From contig DBVX01000067.1 of assembly GCA_002308815.1 (NCBI GenBank), positions 126-13,253 of the forward strand: DNA of 13,128 nucleotides. Direction: 5' to 3'. This document shows, piece by piece, positions 1 through 6,635 of the stretch (position 1 is the first letter of the stretch; the number at the start of each line of letters is the position of its first letter). Source of the DNA: Bacteroidales bacterium UBA1253 (GTDB lineage: Bacteria; Bacteroidota; Bacteroidia; Bacteroidales; Paludibacteraceae). The notes beneath the pieces are model-generated. The model was given only the letters and a program-made list of their open reading frames with translations. It did no database searches and had not been told where the DNA came from. A program made the translations under genes and the position numbers.

Positions 1-1196
1 TCGGCAACGATATTGATCGTCTCGGCATCCAGACGCTGGTTGATGCTGACCATCATTCCGAGTGTCATGCAGGTTCCGATGACTTTGGTGACAGGCACGT
101 TCATCATCACGGCAAGGTCGTTGGCTGTAACGAACTCGGTCAGTTTCAGTACTTTGGATTGTGCCTGTTCCTCGGCTCTCTCCTCCGCCATCTTCTCGCG
201 TTCGAGTTGGCGGCGGTCACGTTTGTGCTTGCTGGTCAGCGTCTTGCCTTTCTGGCTCTGGAGACGGTTGAGCGTCTCCTTGATCTGACGCTGAACCTCC
301 TCGTCGTCCACTTCTACCTTTACAGGACGCTTGTTCTGCTTGGTTTTGTTGCCTTTCTGGTTGCGCACATCGTTCACATCCACTTTGTTCTGCTGGATGC
401 GCTCACGCTTGCGCTTGCCTCCGCTGCCGCTTCCGCCGCCGTTCTGGGCGTGAAGCCGCTCGTCGCGCTCCTTCTTCCTTTCGTCCTTGCTCTTCTTGGC
501 GGGACGCGTGGCCTGATTCAGGCTGTCAAGGTCTATCTTGCCGACCACCTTGGGCTGCACGGGAGCGGGCTGCGGATGAAGCGTGAAAATCTGCACCTTC
601 TTGTCCTCTTTCCTGTCCTCTTTCCTGTCCTGTCTGGTTCCGGCATTGTCTCCTTTTTCCTTATCGGAAAGAGAGGAGTTTTTTTCATTCCCCTGCTCAG
701 CGGCTTTTCTGCGCGCCTCCTCTTCAGCTTTCGCTCTGGCTTGCTCCTCGCTCTGACGGCGCGCCTCCTCCTCGGCGGCCTTTCTCTCCGCTTCCGCACG
801 GCGGCGCGCCTCCTCTTCGGCGGCGAGACGTGCCTGCTCCGCTGCCTTCTTTTCTGCTTCCAGACGCGCCTGCTCGGCGGCTTTCTTCTCAGCCTCCGCT
901 TTCTGTCGCGCCTCTTCCGCCTCGCGGCGGGCGCGCTCCACCTCCTCCTTGTGGTCATCCTCTATGGACACGCTCCTGCTGATTTCCCGCTCCTGCCTTT
1001 CCTGCGCCTGACGGTCGGCCGCCAGTTTGACGGCCATGTCCTTGTTGAACGCCTGGACAAGCAGTATGTACAGGTCATCGTCAATCCTCGTGTTGGGGTC
1101 GGCGGCGACTGTTTTTCCCTGTTTCTGGAAAAATTCGATGGCGGTTGCCATTCCTATGTTGAGTTCTTTGCAAGCCTTGATGAGTTTCTGTGCCAT
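1..1196 (-). CDS. infB: Translation initiation factor IF-2, N-terminal part (partial)
   Basis: IF-2 is the GTPase that places initiator tRNA on the 30S subunit and promotes subunit joining. Only the first 398 codons are inside the window; the GTPase core lies beyond the left edge. The protein starts MAQKLIKACKELNIG with a short helical N-terminal domain (about residues 1-57). A very long charged Ala/Glu/Lys/Arg-rich coiled coil follows (about 60-168), then a Lys-rich basic linker with a Gly-rich patch (about 170-340). From about residue 353 comes a recognisable IF2_N module (TEFVTANDLAVMMNVPVTKV, then GTCMTLGMMVSINQ). This extended, low-complexity N-terminus is usual for Bacteroidales IF-2. 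The ATG at 1194-1196 is chosen because the sequence from there matches the family N-terminus. It lies 103 bp downstream of nusA, and the order rimP-nusA-infB is conserved across bacteria. The identification is secure even though the G domain is not visible. Confidence 0.95.
   Translation of the reverse strand, partial: MAQKLIKACKELNIGMATAIEFFQKQGKTVAADPNTRIDDDLYILLVQAFNKDMAVKLAADRQAQERQEREISRSVSIEDDHKEEVERARREAEEARQKAEAEKKAAEQARLEAEKKAAEQARLAAEEEARRRAEAERKAAEEEARRQSEEQARAKAEEEARRKAAEQGNEKNSSLSDKEKGDNAGTRQDRKEDRKEDKKVQIFTLHPQPAPVQPKVVGKIDLDSLNQATRPAKKSKDERKKERDERLHAQNGGGSGSGGKRKRERIQQNKVDVNDVRNQKGNKTKQNKRPVKVEVDDEEVQRQIKETLNRLQSQKGKTLTSKHKRDRRQLEREKMAEERAEEQAQSKVLKLTEFVTANDLAVMMNVPVTKVIGTCMTLGMMVSINQRLDAETINIVA
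603..626 (-). repeat. 12-bp tandem duplication inside infB
   Basis: GTCCTCTTTCCT occurs twice, back to back and identically, on the plus strand. On the coding strand it gives the tetrapeptide Arg-Lys-Glu-Asp twice (residues 191-198 of IF-2). It is in frame and lies in the basic linker, so it probably reflects slippage in a tolerant low-complexity region. Confidence 0.9.
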
Positions 1197-1204
1197 AGTG
1201 GGAT

Positions 1205-1226
1205 TATTGCTTCGTTATTACTTCGT
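1205..1226 (-). repeat. 11-bp near-perfect tandem repeat in the infB leader
   Basis: TATTGCTTCGT and TATTACTTCGT (plus strand) stand directly next to each other with one mismatch. In the mRNA sense they read ACGAAGTAATA and ACGAAGCAATA, ending 8 nt upstream of the infB ATG. An A-rich unstructured leader is normal for Bacteroidota starts. Whether the duplication has a role in initiation cannot be told from the sequence. Confidence 0.6.
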
Positions 1227-1278
1227 GTTTGTGGGGTATTACCGTCATACGGAATCCGGCTGGCGGGTGTTTCGGCGG

Positions 1279-1300
1279 GGCGGAATGTCTCTTTTCCGCC
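1279..1300 (-). other. Hairpin immediately after nusA stop codon
   Basis: GGCGGAA (1279-1285) and TTCCGCC (1294-1300) form a perfect 7-bp stem with an 8-nt loop. It overlaps the last base of the nusA stop codon. No U-tract follows on the minus strand, so it does not look like a strong intrinsic terminator. It could be a processing, pausing or mRNA-stability element between nusA and infB; that role is inference. Confidence 0.5.
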
Positions 1301-2553
1301 TATTCCTCGAACTCCTCCGCCAGTACGCGGTAAAGTTCGTCAATGGTCTCGTCCTCCAGATCGACGCGCTGTTTGAGTTCTTCCTTCGGCAGAGCCAGCA
1401 CGGCTTTGGCGGTGTCAAGACCGATGTTCTTGAGCTGGTCAATAACCCACTGGTCGATCTCGTCGTTGAACTCGTCAAGGTAGATATCCTCCGCGTCCGC
1501 ATCATCCATCTCGCGATAGACATCAATCTGGTAGCCCGTGAGCATGCTGGCGAGCTTGATGTTGAAACCGCCCTTGCCGATAGCGAGGCTCACCTCATCG
1601 GGTTTGAGATAGATGTCCGCCTTCTTCTCCTCCTCATTGATGGTCATGGACGATATTTTGGCGGGAGCCAGCGCGCGCTGGATGTAAAGCTGGGTATTGG
1701 ACGTATAGTTAATCACGTCAATGTTCTCGTTCCGCAATTCGCGCACAATACCGTGGATGCGCGCGCCCTTGATGCCCACGCAGGCACCTACGGGGTCGAT
1801 GCGGTCGTTGAAACTCTCCACCGCCACCTTGGCTCTCTCGCCGGGTATGCGGGCGATGTTCTTGATGGCTATCAGGCCGTCATGCACTTCCGGCACCTCC
1901 TGCTCAAACAGACGCTGAAGGAACAGCGGGCTGGTGCGCGAGAGGATGACCTTGGGGTTCTGGTTCTTGTTGTCCACCTGCGCGACAATGGCCTTCACCA
2001 CGTCGCCCTTGCGGTAGTAGTCGGTAGGAATCTGGTTCTGCTTGGGAAGGTACAGGTCAACACCCTCCTCGTCTTTGATGGTCATCTCCTTCTTCCACAC
2101 CTGCTCCAGTTCGCCCGTAACAATCTGACCGAGCATGCCTGAATAGCGGATATAGACGTTCTCCTTCTTGAGCTCGAGAATCTTCGACGCGAGAGTCTGC
2201 CTGAGATTGAGAATCATACGGCGGCCGAAGGACGAGAAGTCCACCTTCTCCGTGATTTCCTCCCCTACTTCCGCCTCATCGTCCAACTTGCGCGCATCGC
2301 TCAGTGAAATCTGCGTCTGCTCGTTCGCCACATCGTCGTCCTCCATAATCAGACGGTTGTGATAAATTTCCAAATCACCCTTGTCAGGGTTGATAATCAC
2401 ATCATAGTGGGCATCCGAGCCGTACACCTTGGCGATGACCGAGCGGAAGGAATCCTCCAGCACGTTGATGAACGTCTTGCGGTCGATCTTGTTGAGCGTC
2501 TTGAACTCTGAAAAAATGTCAATCAGATTGATTGAGTCTTGCTTTTTAGCCAT
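1300..2553 (-). CDS. nusA: Transcription termination/antitermination factor NusA
   Basis: NusA binds RNA polymerase and nascent RNA, and modulates pausing, termination and antitermination. The 417-residue product has the full core layout. The polymerase-binding N-terminal domain (about 1-125) includes the LRQTLASKILELK segment. The S1 domain spans about 138-205 (GQIVTGELEQVW to KVILSRTSP). KH1 carries GIKG at 260-263 within a strongly conserved stretch (RIPGERAKVAVES to RELRNENIDVINY). KH2 carries GKGG at 326-329. A short helical acidic C-terminal region (about 355-417) ends in EEFEE. It lacks the longer paired acidic repeats of E. coli NusA, which fits its shorter length and is normal for Bacteroidota. 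The ATG at 2551-2553 gives the expected start (MAKKQDSINLIDIFSEFK). It sits 40 bp after rimP and upstream of infB, so the three are probably co-transcribed. Confidence 0.97.
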   Translation of the reverse strand: MAKKQDSINLIDIFSEFKTLNKIDRKTFINVLEDSFRSVIAKVYGSDAHYDVIINPDKGDLEIYHNRLIMEDDDVANEQTQISLSDARKLDDEAEVGEEITEKVDFSSFGRRMILNLRQTLASKILELKKENVYIRYSGMLGQIVTGELEQVWKKEMTIKDEEGVDLYLPKQNQIPTDYYRKGDVVKAIVAQVDNKNQNPKVILSRTSPLFLQRLFEQEVPEVHDGLIAIKNIARIPGERAKVAVESFNDRIDPVGACVGIKGARIHGIVRELRNENIDVINYTSNTQLYIQRALAPAKISSMTINEEEKKADIYLKPDEVSLAIGKGGFNIKLASMLTGYQIDVYREMDDADAEDIYLDEFNDEIDQWVIDQLKNIGLDTAKAVLALPKEELKQRVDLEDETIDELYRVLAEEFEE

Positions 2554-2593
2554 TTTTGTATCTGGTTTTCGTTATTGTTTCGCGCTTTGCGTT

Positions 2594-3025
2594 TCAGAAA
2601 GTGATGTTGTACACCGTCTGCTTCACCTCATCATACCGGAACGTGAGGGTCTGACCCGCATCAATCATGAACGTCTCTTCGTCCACGCTGACCAGCTGCC
2701 CGCTGTGCCGTTTGCCGTCCCTGTCGGTCACCACCACATTGTGTCCGAGGTTCTTCTCGTACTGGAGGCGGCTCTTGAAGGGGGCGGTCAGGCTGACGCT
2801 CCCCACCTCAAGGCTGTAGTCCTCGCTGCGGGTCTGCGGGTTGTTGTCCAGCTCCGCCACCAGACGGCGGTTGAGATCCGCACAGAAATCCGTGCCCACC
2901 TTTCCGGGCTGATCCACCTCGACGAGGATATGGTTGTCCTTACTCACCTCAACGGTCATCAGCACATAAGGCGTGCCTTCCAACAGCGGCTGCACCATTT
3001 CACGTATCGTCTGCTCCTGTATCAT
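2594..3025 (-). CDS. rimP: Ribosome maturation factor RimP
   Basis: RimP assists late maturation of the 30S subunit. The product is 143 residues, slightly short but within the family range. The N-terminal alpha/beta domain (about 1-75) contains the strand LVEVDQ, the helix CADLNRRLVAELD and the YSLEVGS strand that leads to the domain linker. In many RimP proteins this region reads LEVSSPGLDRPL; here it is LEVGSVSLTAPFK, a variant typical of Bacteroidota. The C-terminal SH3-like barrel (about 80-143) contains VVVTDRDGKRHSGQLVSVDEE. The reading frame is open far upstream, but the ATG at 3023-3025 is chosen. It gives the family N-terminus and lies about 59 bp downstream of a good -7 promoter box, whereas a longer start would run through the promoter. 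It is the first gene of the rimP-nusA-infB operon. Confidence 0.93.
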   Translation of the reverse strand: MIQEQTIREMVQPLLEGTPYVLMTVEVSKDNHILVEVDQPGKVGTDFCADLNRRLVAELDNNPQTRSEDYSLEVGSVSLTAPFKSRLQYEKNLGHNVVVTDRDGKRHSGQLVSVDEETFMIDAGQTLTFRYDEVKQTVYNITF

Positions 3026-3083
3026 ATCTGTTTCCGTATAATTCGGGGGAACCGTGAACCGGCTCCCCCATTCATCTCGGCGG

Positions 3084-3117
3084 CAAAAGTACTGCTTTTT
3101 TTTGACTATGCAACAAA
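3084..3117 (-). promoter_or_regulatory. Bacteroidota-type promoter for rimP-nusA-infB
   Basis: On the minus strand TACTTTTG (3084-3091) matches the -7 consensus TAnnTTTG exactly. TTTGTTG (3111-3117) lies 19 bp upstream in the -33 position. The predicted transcription start is near 3077, giving a leader of about 50 nt before the rimP ATG. The match to the established Bacteroides sigma-ABfr consensus is direct; activity is inferred. Confidence 0.75.
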
Positions 3118-3142
3118 ATACGGCAACTTTTGTCAAAATACG
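3114..3142. repeat. Paired CAAAATACG direct repeats and TTTTG-T-CAAAA palindrome between divergent promoters
   Basis: CAAAATACG occurs at 3114-3122 and 3134-3142, 20 bp apart start to start (about two helical turns). Between and overlapping them is the inverted repeat TTTTG-T-CAAAA (3128-3138). The pair lies between the two -33 elements, where a shared regulator could bind. The region is A/T-rich, so chance is possible. Confidence 0.4.
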
Positions 3143-3156
3143 TGCGTTTTTTTGTT

Positions 3157-3191
3157 TTTGTTGCGCGATTGGTGAAGATTCTGTACTTTTG
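3157..3191 (+). promoter_or_regulatory. Bacteroidota-type promoter for the rfbA-thiL operon
   Basis: TACTTTTG (3184-3191) matches the -7 consensus TAnnTTTG exactly. TTTGTTG (3157-3163) lies 20 bp upstream in the -33 position. The predicted start of transcription is near 3197, leaving a leader of about 20 nt before the rfbA ATG at 3218. The box sequences are the same as those of the opposing rimP promoter. Confidence 0.78.
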
Positions 3192-3217
3192 CGCGCTTTA
3201 ATAAAACACTGAACGAT

Positions 3218-4174
3218 ATGAAAGGAATCATTCTTGCGGGTGGAAGTGCCACGCGCCTGTACCCGTTGAGCAAGGCAATCAGCAAACAGATTATGCCGGT
3301 ATATGACAAGCCGATGATCTACTACCCTTTGTCCACACTGATGCTGGCTGGTATCCGCGAGGTGCTGATTATATCCACCCCGAGGGATCTGCCGATGTTC
3401 GAGGAGTTGCTGGGCGACGGAAGCCGTCTGGGCATGCGCTTCGAGTACAAGGTGCAGGAGGTACCCAACGGTCTGGCGCAGGCGTTTGTGCTGGGCGCGG
3501 ACTTTCTGGACGGCGATCCTGGCTGCCTGATACTGGGCGACAACCTGTTTTACGGGCAGGGATTCACGAAAATGCTTCGTCAGGCGGTTCTGTCGCTTGA
3601 TCCGAAGCACGATATGCCGGAGCAGGTCAATCCCGCGCACCGCCATGCGACGACGCTGGAGGATCTGAAAGCCCGCATCATGCATATCGGCAGCGGAGCC
3701 TGCATTTTCGGCTATGAGGTGAGCGACCCCCGCGCGTATGGCGTGGTAGAGTTTGACAAGGACGGCAGGGTACTGAGTCTGGAAGAGAAACCGCAGCAGC
3801 CGAAGAGCAACTACGCCGTACCGGGGCTGTACTTCTACGACAGGACTGTATGCGAAAAAGCGGCGGCACTGCGGCCGTCCGCCCGGGGTGAATACGAGAT
3901 TACCGACCTGAACAAAGTCTATCTGGAAGAGGGGACGCTCCGCGTGCAACTGTTCGGACGCGGCTTCGCGTGGCTGGACACCGGCAACTGCGACAGCCTG
4001 CTGGAGGCGGGCAATTTCGTTGCCACCATCCAGAACCGCCAGGGGTTCTATGTCGCCTGCATCGAGGAGATAGCATGGCGCAACGGTTGGATAACGACAG
4101 AGGCATTGCGCGATATGGGCAAGGAAATGAAGACGCAGTACGGCCGCTATCTTGAACATCTGGCAGGCAGATAA
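3218..4174 (+). CDS. rfbA: Glucose-1-phosphate thymidylyltransferase RmlA/RfbA, with an insertion
   Basis: This enzyme makes dTDP-glucose from dTTP and glucose-1-phosphate, the first step to dTDP-L-rhamnose and related 6-deoxy sugars for surface polysaccharide. The 318-residue protein shows the nucleotide-binding loop GGSATRLYP (8-16; most homologues have GGSGTRLYP), SKQ with the conserved Lys at 23, the [18 protein letters not shown] block (31-48), LGDN with the catalytic-site Asp108, EEKP (189-192), [23 protein letters not shown] and WLDTG with Asp254. All main active-site residues are present. It is longer than the usual roughly 290 residues because about 31 extra residues lie between the LGDN helix and the SGA strand (about 125-157). 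The rmlB, rmlC and rmlD partners are not in the window. It is the first gene of a nine-gene run and is followed after 4 bp by a lipoprotein gene. Confidence 0.95.
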   Translation: MKGIILAGGSATRLYPLSKAISKQIMPVYDKPMIYYPLSTLMLAGIREVLIISTPRDLPMFEELLGDGSRLGMRFEYKVQEVPNGLAQAFVLGADFLDGDPGCLILGDNLFYGQGFTKMLRQAVLSLDPKHDMPEQVNPAHRHATTLEDLKARIMHIGSGACIFGYEVSDPRAYGVVEFDKDGRVLSLEEKPQQPKSNYAVPGLYFYDRTVCEKAAALRPSARGEYEITDLNKVYLEEGTLRVQLFGRGFAWLDTGNCDSLLEAGNFVATIQNRQGFYVACIEEIAWRNGWITTEALRDMGKEMKTQYGRYLEHLAGR

Positions 4175-4178
4175 CATT

Positions 4179-4688
4179 ATGCGTGTAGCAAAATTCATCG
4201 TTTGGATACCGGTATTGGCAATCGTTACGGGGTGTCACCGCACCGCCCCCCAAAGCCCCGCCTACCGCAGCGGAAGGAAGGAGGTCAGGGTGGACAGCAC
4301 GCTCATGAAGGCGATTGAGACAAACCAGCATCTTGCAGAGGAGGCGGACAGGGCTTTGTCCTTCTATGCCGGTTCGGGCTTCGCGCAGCAGGAACTGGGC
4401 TACTGGACCAAAGGTATGGCGGCGGTGGAGCGTACCTTGCCGCCGGACAGTACGGTAAGGGTTCGCCGCACCGTGTTCACACTGGACAGCCTGCTTTTGG
4501 AGGATGTGACAGAGGAGGTGACGGTTGGAAAGGCGCATCAGATTCAGGCTGTTGCGGACGCGCTGCCGATGTTGGAACACGGTCAGACGGTGACGCTGCT
4601 GGTACCGTGGTATCTGGCATACGGCACTACCGGCACGACAGCCGTGGCTCCATACACCAACCTTCGGATAGAACTGACTGTGGAATAA
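4179..4688 (+). CDS. Putative FKBP-like lipoprotein
   Basis: A 169-residue protein with a lipoprotein signal: a hydrophobic segment ending in the lipobox VTGC with the lipidation Cys at 19. It is therefore probably anchored in the outer or inner membrane, facing the periplasm. An upstream in-frame ATG at 4152 would overlap rfbA and put nine extra polar residues before the signal, so 4179 is preferred. After a short linker and a helical segment (about 40-65), residues about 90-169 resemble an FKBP-type peptidyl-prolyl isomerase fold. They contain VADALPMLEHGQTVTLLVPW, then LAYG (146-149) and a closing strand NLRIELTVE. Several FKBP catalytic aromatics are not obvious, so isomerase activity is uncertain. 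A GldI-like or DUF4827-related role in the envelope is an alternative. It lies 4 bp after rfbA and 15 bp before another lipoprotein of similar layout. Confidence 0.75.
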   Translation: MRVAKFIVWIPVLAIVTGCHRTAPQSPAYRSGRKEVRVDSTLMKAIETNQHLAEEADRALSFYAGSGFAQQELGYWTKGMAAVERTLPPDSTVRVRRTVFTLDSLLLEDVTEEVTVGKAHQIQAVADALPMLEHGQTVTLLVPWYLAYGTTGTTAVAPYTNLRIELTVE

Positions 4689-4703
4689 CCAATCAAATAG
4701 ACA

Positions 4704-5249
4704 ATGAGAAAAGGGCTATATGCGGTTCTGGCAGTCGCGCTTGCCGCCCTGATGACAGGATGCAAAGAGAACACCTACTCCAAACTGCGCGACAAAGAGA
4801 AGAAACTGATAGAGAGCTATATCGGCCGTCAAGGTATCAACGTGCTGTCCGCCATGCCGGATGTGCCGCACGGTGAGTTTTGGAATGCAAAGGACTTTGT
4901 CGCGCTGGAGGAGTACGACCAGTTGTACGTCCATCTGGTGTCGGCGGTGGATACGACAAGGCGGCTGGCGGCAGGCGACAGGGTGAACGTGCGCTTCCGC
5001 AAATACACGTTGGACGTGTATGCCGATACGGTGAGCTACTGGACGACTGACGATGCGGGCGACCCCATCCGGCTGACGGTGGGCAGCACTTCCGGTACAT
5101 ACAACTGCACGGGCTGGCAGGCGGCTATTCTGGCGATTAAGCAGGAGGGCGAATGCAAGATTATCTGTCCGAGCGTCTATGGCACATCGGACGACAACTC
5201 TTCCGTAACACCTTGTTGCTACGATTTGAAAGTGAAAAAAGTAAGATAA
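4704..5249 (+). CDS. DUF4827-like lipoprotein
   Basis: A 181-residue protein with a clear lipoprotein signal (hydrophobic segment then LMTGC, Cys20). The mature part begins with a charged helix (KLRDKEKKLIESYIGRQGI) followed by VLSAMP, an arrangement I associate with the Bacteroidales DUF4827 family. The C-terminal half (about 70-181) follows an FKBP-like pattern: GDRVNVRFRKYTLD strand, TGWQAAILAIKQEGECKIICP, VYG at 158-160 and a last strand YDLKVKKVR. It aligns by eye with the preceding gene product, so the two may be diverged duplicates. The C-terminal half also has five cysteines (135, 151, 155, 171, 172), unusual for a small periplasmic lipoprotein and possibly disulfide-forming. Function is unknown. 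The stop is 11 bp before the mutase start. Confidence 0.78.
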   Translation: MRKGLYAVLAVALAALMTGCKENTYSKLRDKEKKLIESYIGRQGINVLSAMPDVPHGEFWNAKDFVALEEYDQLYVHLVSAVDTTRRLAAGDRVNVRFRKYTLDVYADTVSYWTTDDAGDPIRLTVGSTSGTYNCTGWQAAILAIKQEGECKIICPSVYGTSDDNSSVTPCCYDLKVKKVR

Positions 5250-5260
5250 ACATTACTGAC

Positions 5261-6634
5261 ATGAGTCTTATAAAGAGCATATCCGGCATACGCGGCACGA
5301 TAGGCGGCCGCACGGGAGAAGGTTTGAGCGGCGTGGACATTGTGCGTTTTACCGCCGCCTATTGCGTACAAAGATCACAGGCGATGCCGGACAACAGGAA
5401 GATTGTGGTGGGACGCGATGCGCGCCTCAGTGGGGAGATGGTCTATCAGCTGGTGAGCGGCACGATTATCGGTATGGGATACGATGTGGTGAATATCGGT
5501 CTTGCCACCACCCCTACGACCGAACTGGCAGTGGTCGGTGAACAGGCTGCGGGAGGAATCATCCTGACCGCGAGCCATAACCCCAAACAGTGGAACGCGC
5601 TCAAACTGCTGAACGAGAAGGGCGAGTTCCTCAACGATGCGGAAGGCAAAGAAGTGCTGACCATCGCAGAGCGCGAGGATTTTGCGTTCGCCGATGTGGA
5701 CAGTCTCGGACACATCACAGAAAAAGACTACCTGCCTTTCCATATTGAGAAGGTGCTGTCACTGCCGCTGGTGAACAAGGATGCCATTGCGAAGCGGCAT
5801 TTCCGCGTGGAAATAGACTGTGTCAATTCGGTAGGCGGTCTCGCCATACCCGCAATGCTCCGCGCATTGGGCGTGGAGGATATCGTATGCCTCAACTGCG
5901 AGCCTACCGGCCGTTTCGCACACAACCCCGAACCCATCCCGCAGAACCTGACGGAGATAAGCACACTGATGCGGACGGCGAAAGCCGATGCGGGCTTTGT
6001 GGTGGATCCGGACGTGGATCGTCTGGCTATCCTGTGCGAGGACGGGGAGATGTTTGTGGAGGAATACACACTGGTCAGCGTGGCGGACTATGTACTCTCA
6101 CACACGAAGGGCAACACGGTCAGCAACCTGAGTTCGTCCCGTGCCTTGAGCGATGTGACCGTCCGTCATGGCGGCTCTTACAGCGCGGCGGCGGTCGGTG
6201 AGGTGAACGTGGTGGCGGAGATGAAGCGCACCAACGCCATTATCGGCGGCGAGGGCAACGGCGGGGTCATCTATCCCGAATGCCACTACGGCAGGGACGC
6301 GCTTGTGGGTATCGCCCTGTTTCTGTCCGGACTGGCGGAGAAAGGCTGCACCGTGAGCGAATGGAAGCGCGAACTGCCAAAGTACGCCATATCGAAGAAC
6401 CGCATCGAACTGTCACCCGCAATGGACGTGGACAAAGTGCTCCGCCGCGTGAAGGAGGCTTACAAGGACGAGCGCGTGAATGACATTGACGGCGTGAAGA
6501 TTGACTTTGCTGACGGCTGGGTACACCTGCGCAAGAGCAACACCGAGCCAATCATACGCGTCTATTCGGAAGCCGCCACGCCGGAAGAGGCGGACAGACT
6601 TGCGCTGCAGGTAATGCAAATGATTCAGCAATAG
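5261..6634 (+). CDS. glmM: Phosphoglucosamine mutase / phosphohexomutase
   Basis: An alpha-D-phosphohexomutase, most likely converting glucosamine-6-phosphate to glucosamine-1-phosphate for UDP-GlcNAc, the precursor of peptidoglycan and LPS. The 457-residue protein has all four family motifs: the phosphoserine loop TASHNP with Ser105, the metal-binding loop DPDVDR (249-254), the sugar-specificity loop GEGNGG (330-335) and the phosphate-binding loop RKSNTEP (424-430). The last two are closer to the archaeal GlmM/phosphomannomutase style than to E. coli GlmM (RxSGTEP). Bacteroidales members of this subgroup are generally annotated as GlmM, but phosphomannomutase or phosphoglucomutase activity cannot be excluded. 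The frame is open upstream to 5153, but the ATG at 5261 gives the family N-terminus MSLIKSISGIRGTIGG and avoids overlap with the previous gene. surE starts 1 bp after the stop. Confidence 0.9.
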   Translation: MSLIKSISGIRGTIGGRTGEGLSGVDIVRFTAAYCVQRSQAMPDNRKIVVGRDARLSGEMVYQLVSGTIIGMGYDVVNIGLATTPTTELAVVGEQAAGGIILTASHNPKQWNALKLLNEKGEFLNDAEGKEVLTIAEREDFAFADVDSLGHITEKDYLPFHIEKVLSLPLVNKDAIAKRHFRVEIDCVNSVGGLAIPAMLRALGVEDIVCLNCEPTGRFAHNPEPIPQNLTEISTLMRTAKADAGFVVDPDVDRLAILCEDGEMFVEEYTLVSVADYVLSHTKGNTVSNLSSSRALSDVTVRHGGSYSAAAVGEVNVVAEMKRTNAIIGGEGNGGVIYPECHYGRDALVGIALFLSGLAEKGCTVSEWKRELPKYAISKNRIELSPAMDVDKVLRRVKEAYKDERVNDIDGVKIDFADGWVHLRKSNTEPIIRVYSEAATPEEADRLALQVMQMIQQ

Positions 6635-6635
6635 G

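Noticed and set aside
761..900. Repeated GCGCGCCTCCTC-like units considered as a CRISPR or regulatory repeat array
   Set aside because: They are in frame with infB, irregularly spaced and code for the Ala/Glu/Arg coiled coil.
159..1376. A 405-codon Leu-rich plus-strand open frame opposite infB
   Set aside because: The Leu/Phe-rich content is the complement of the Glu/Lys/Arg coiled-coil codons of IF-2, and it would run antisense across the nusA-infB gap.
1027..2142. A 371-codon plus-strand open frame opposite nusA and the infB start
   Set aside because: It lies antisense to a fully recognisable NusA and has no family motifs.
3026..4198. Upstream extension of the rimP frame through the promoter and rfbA
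   Set aside because: The extra sequence has no similarity to RimP and would cover both promoters; the ATG at 3025 gives the family N-terminus.
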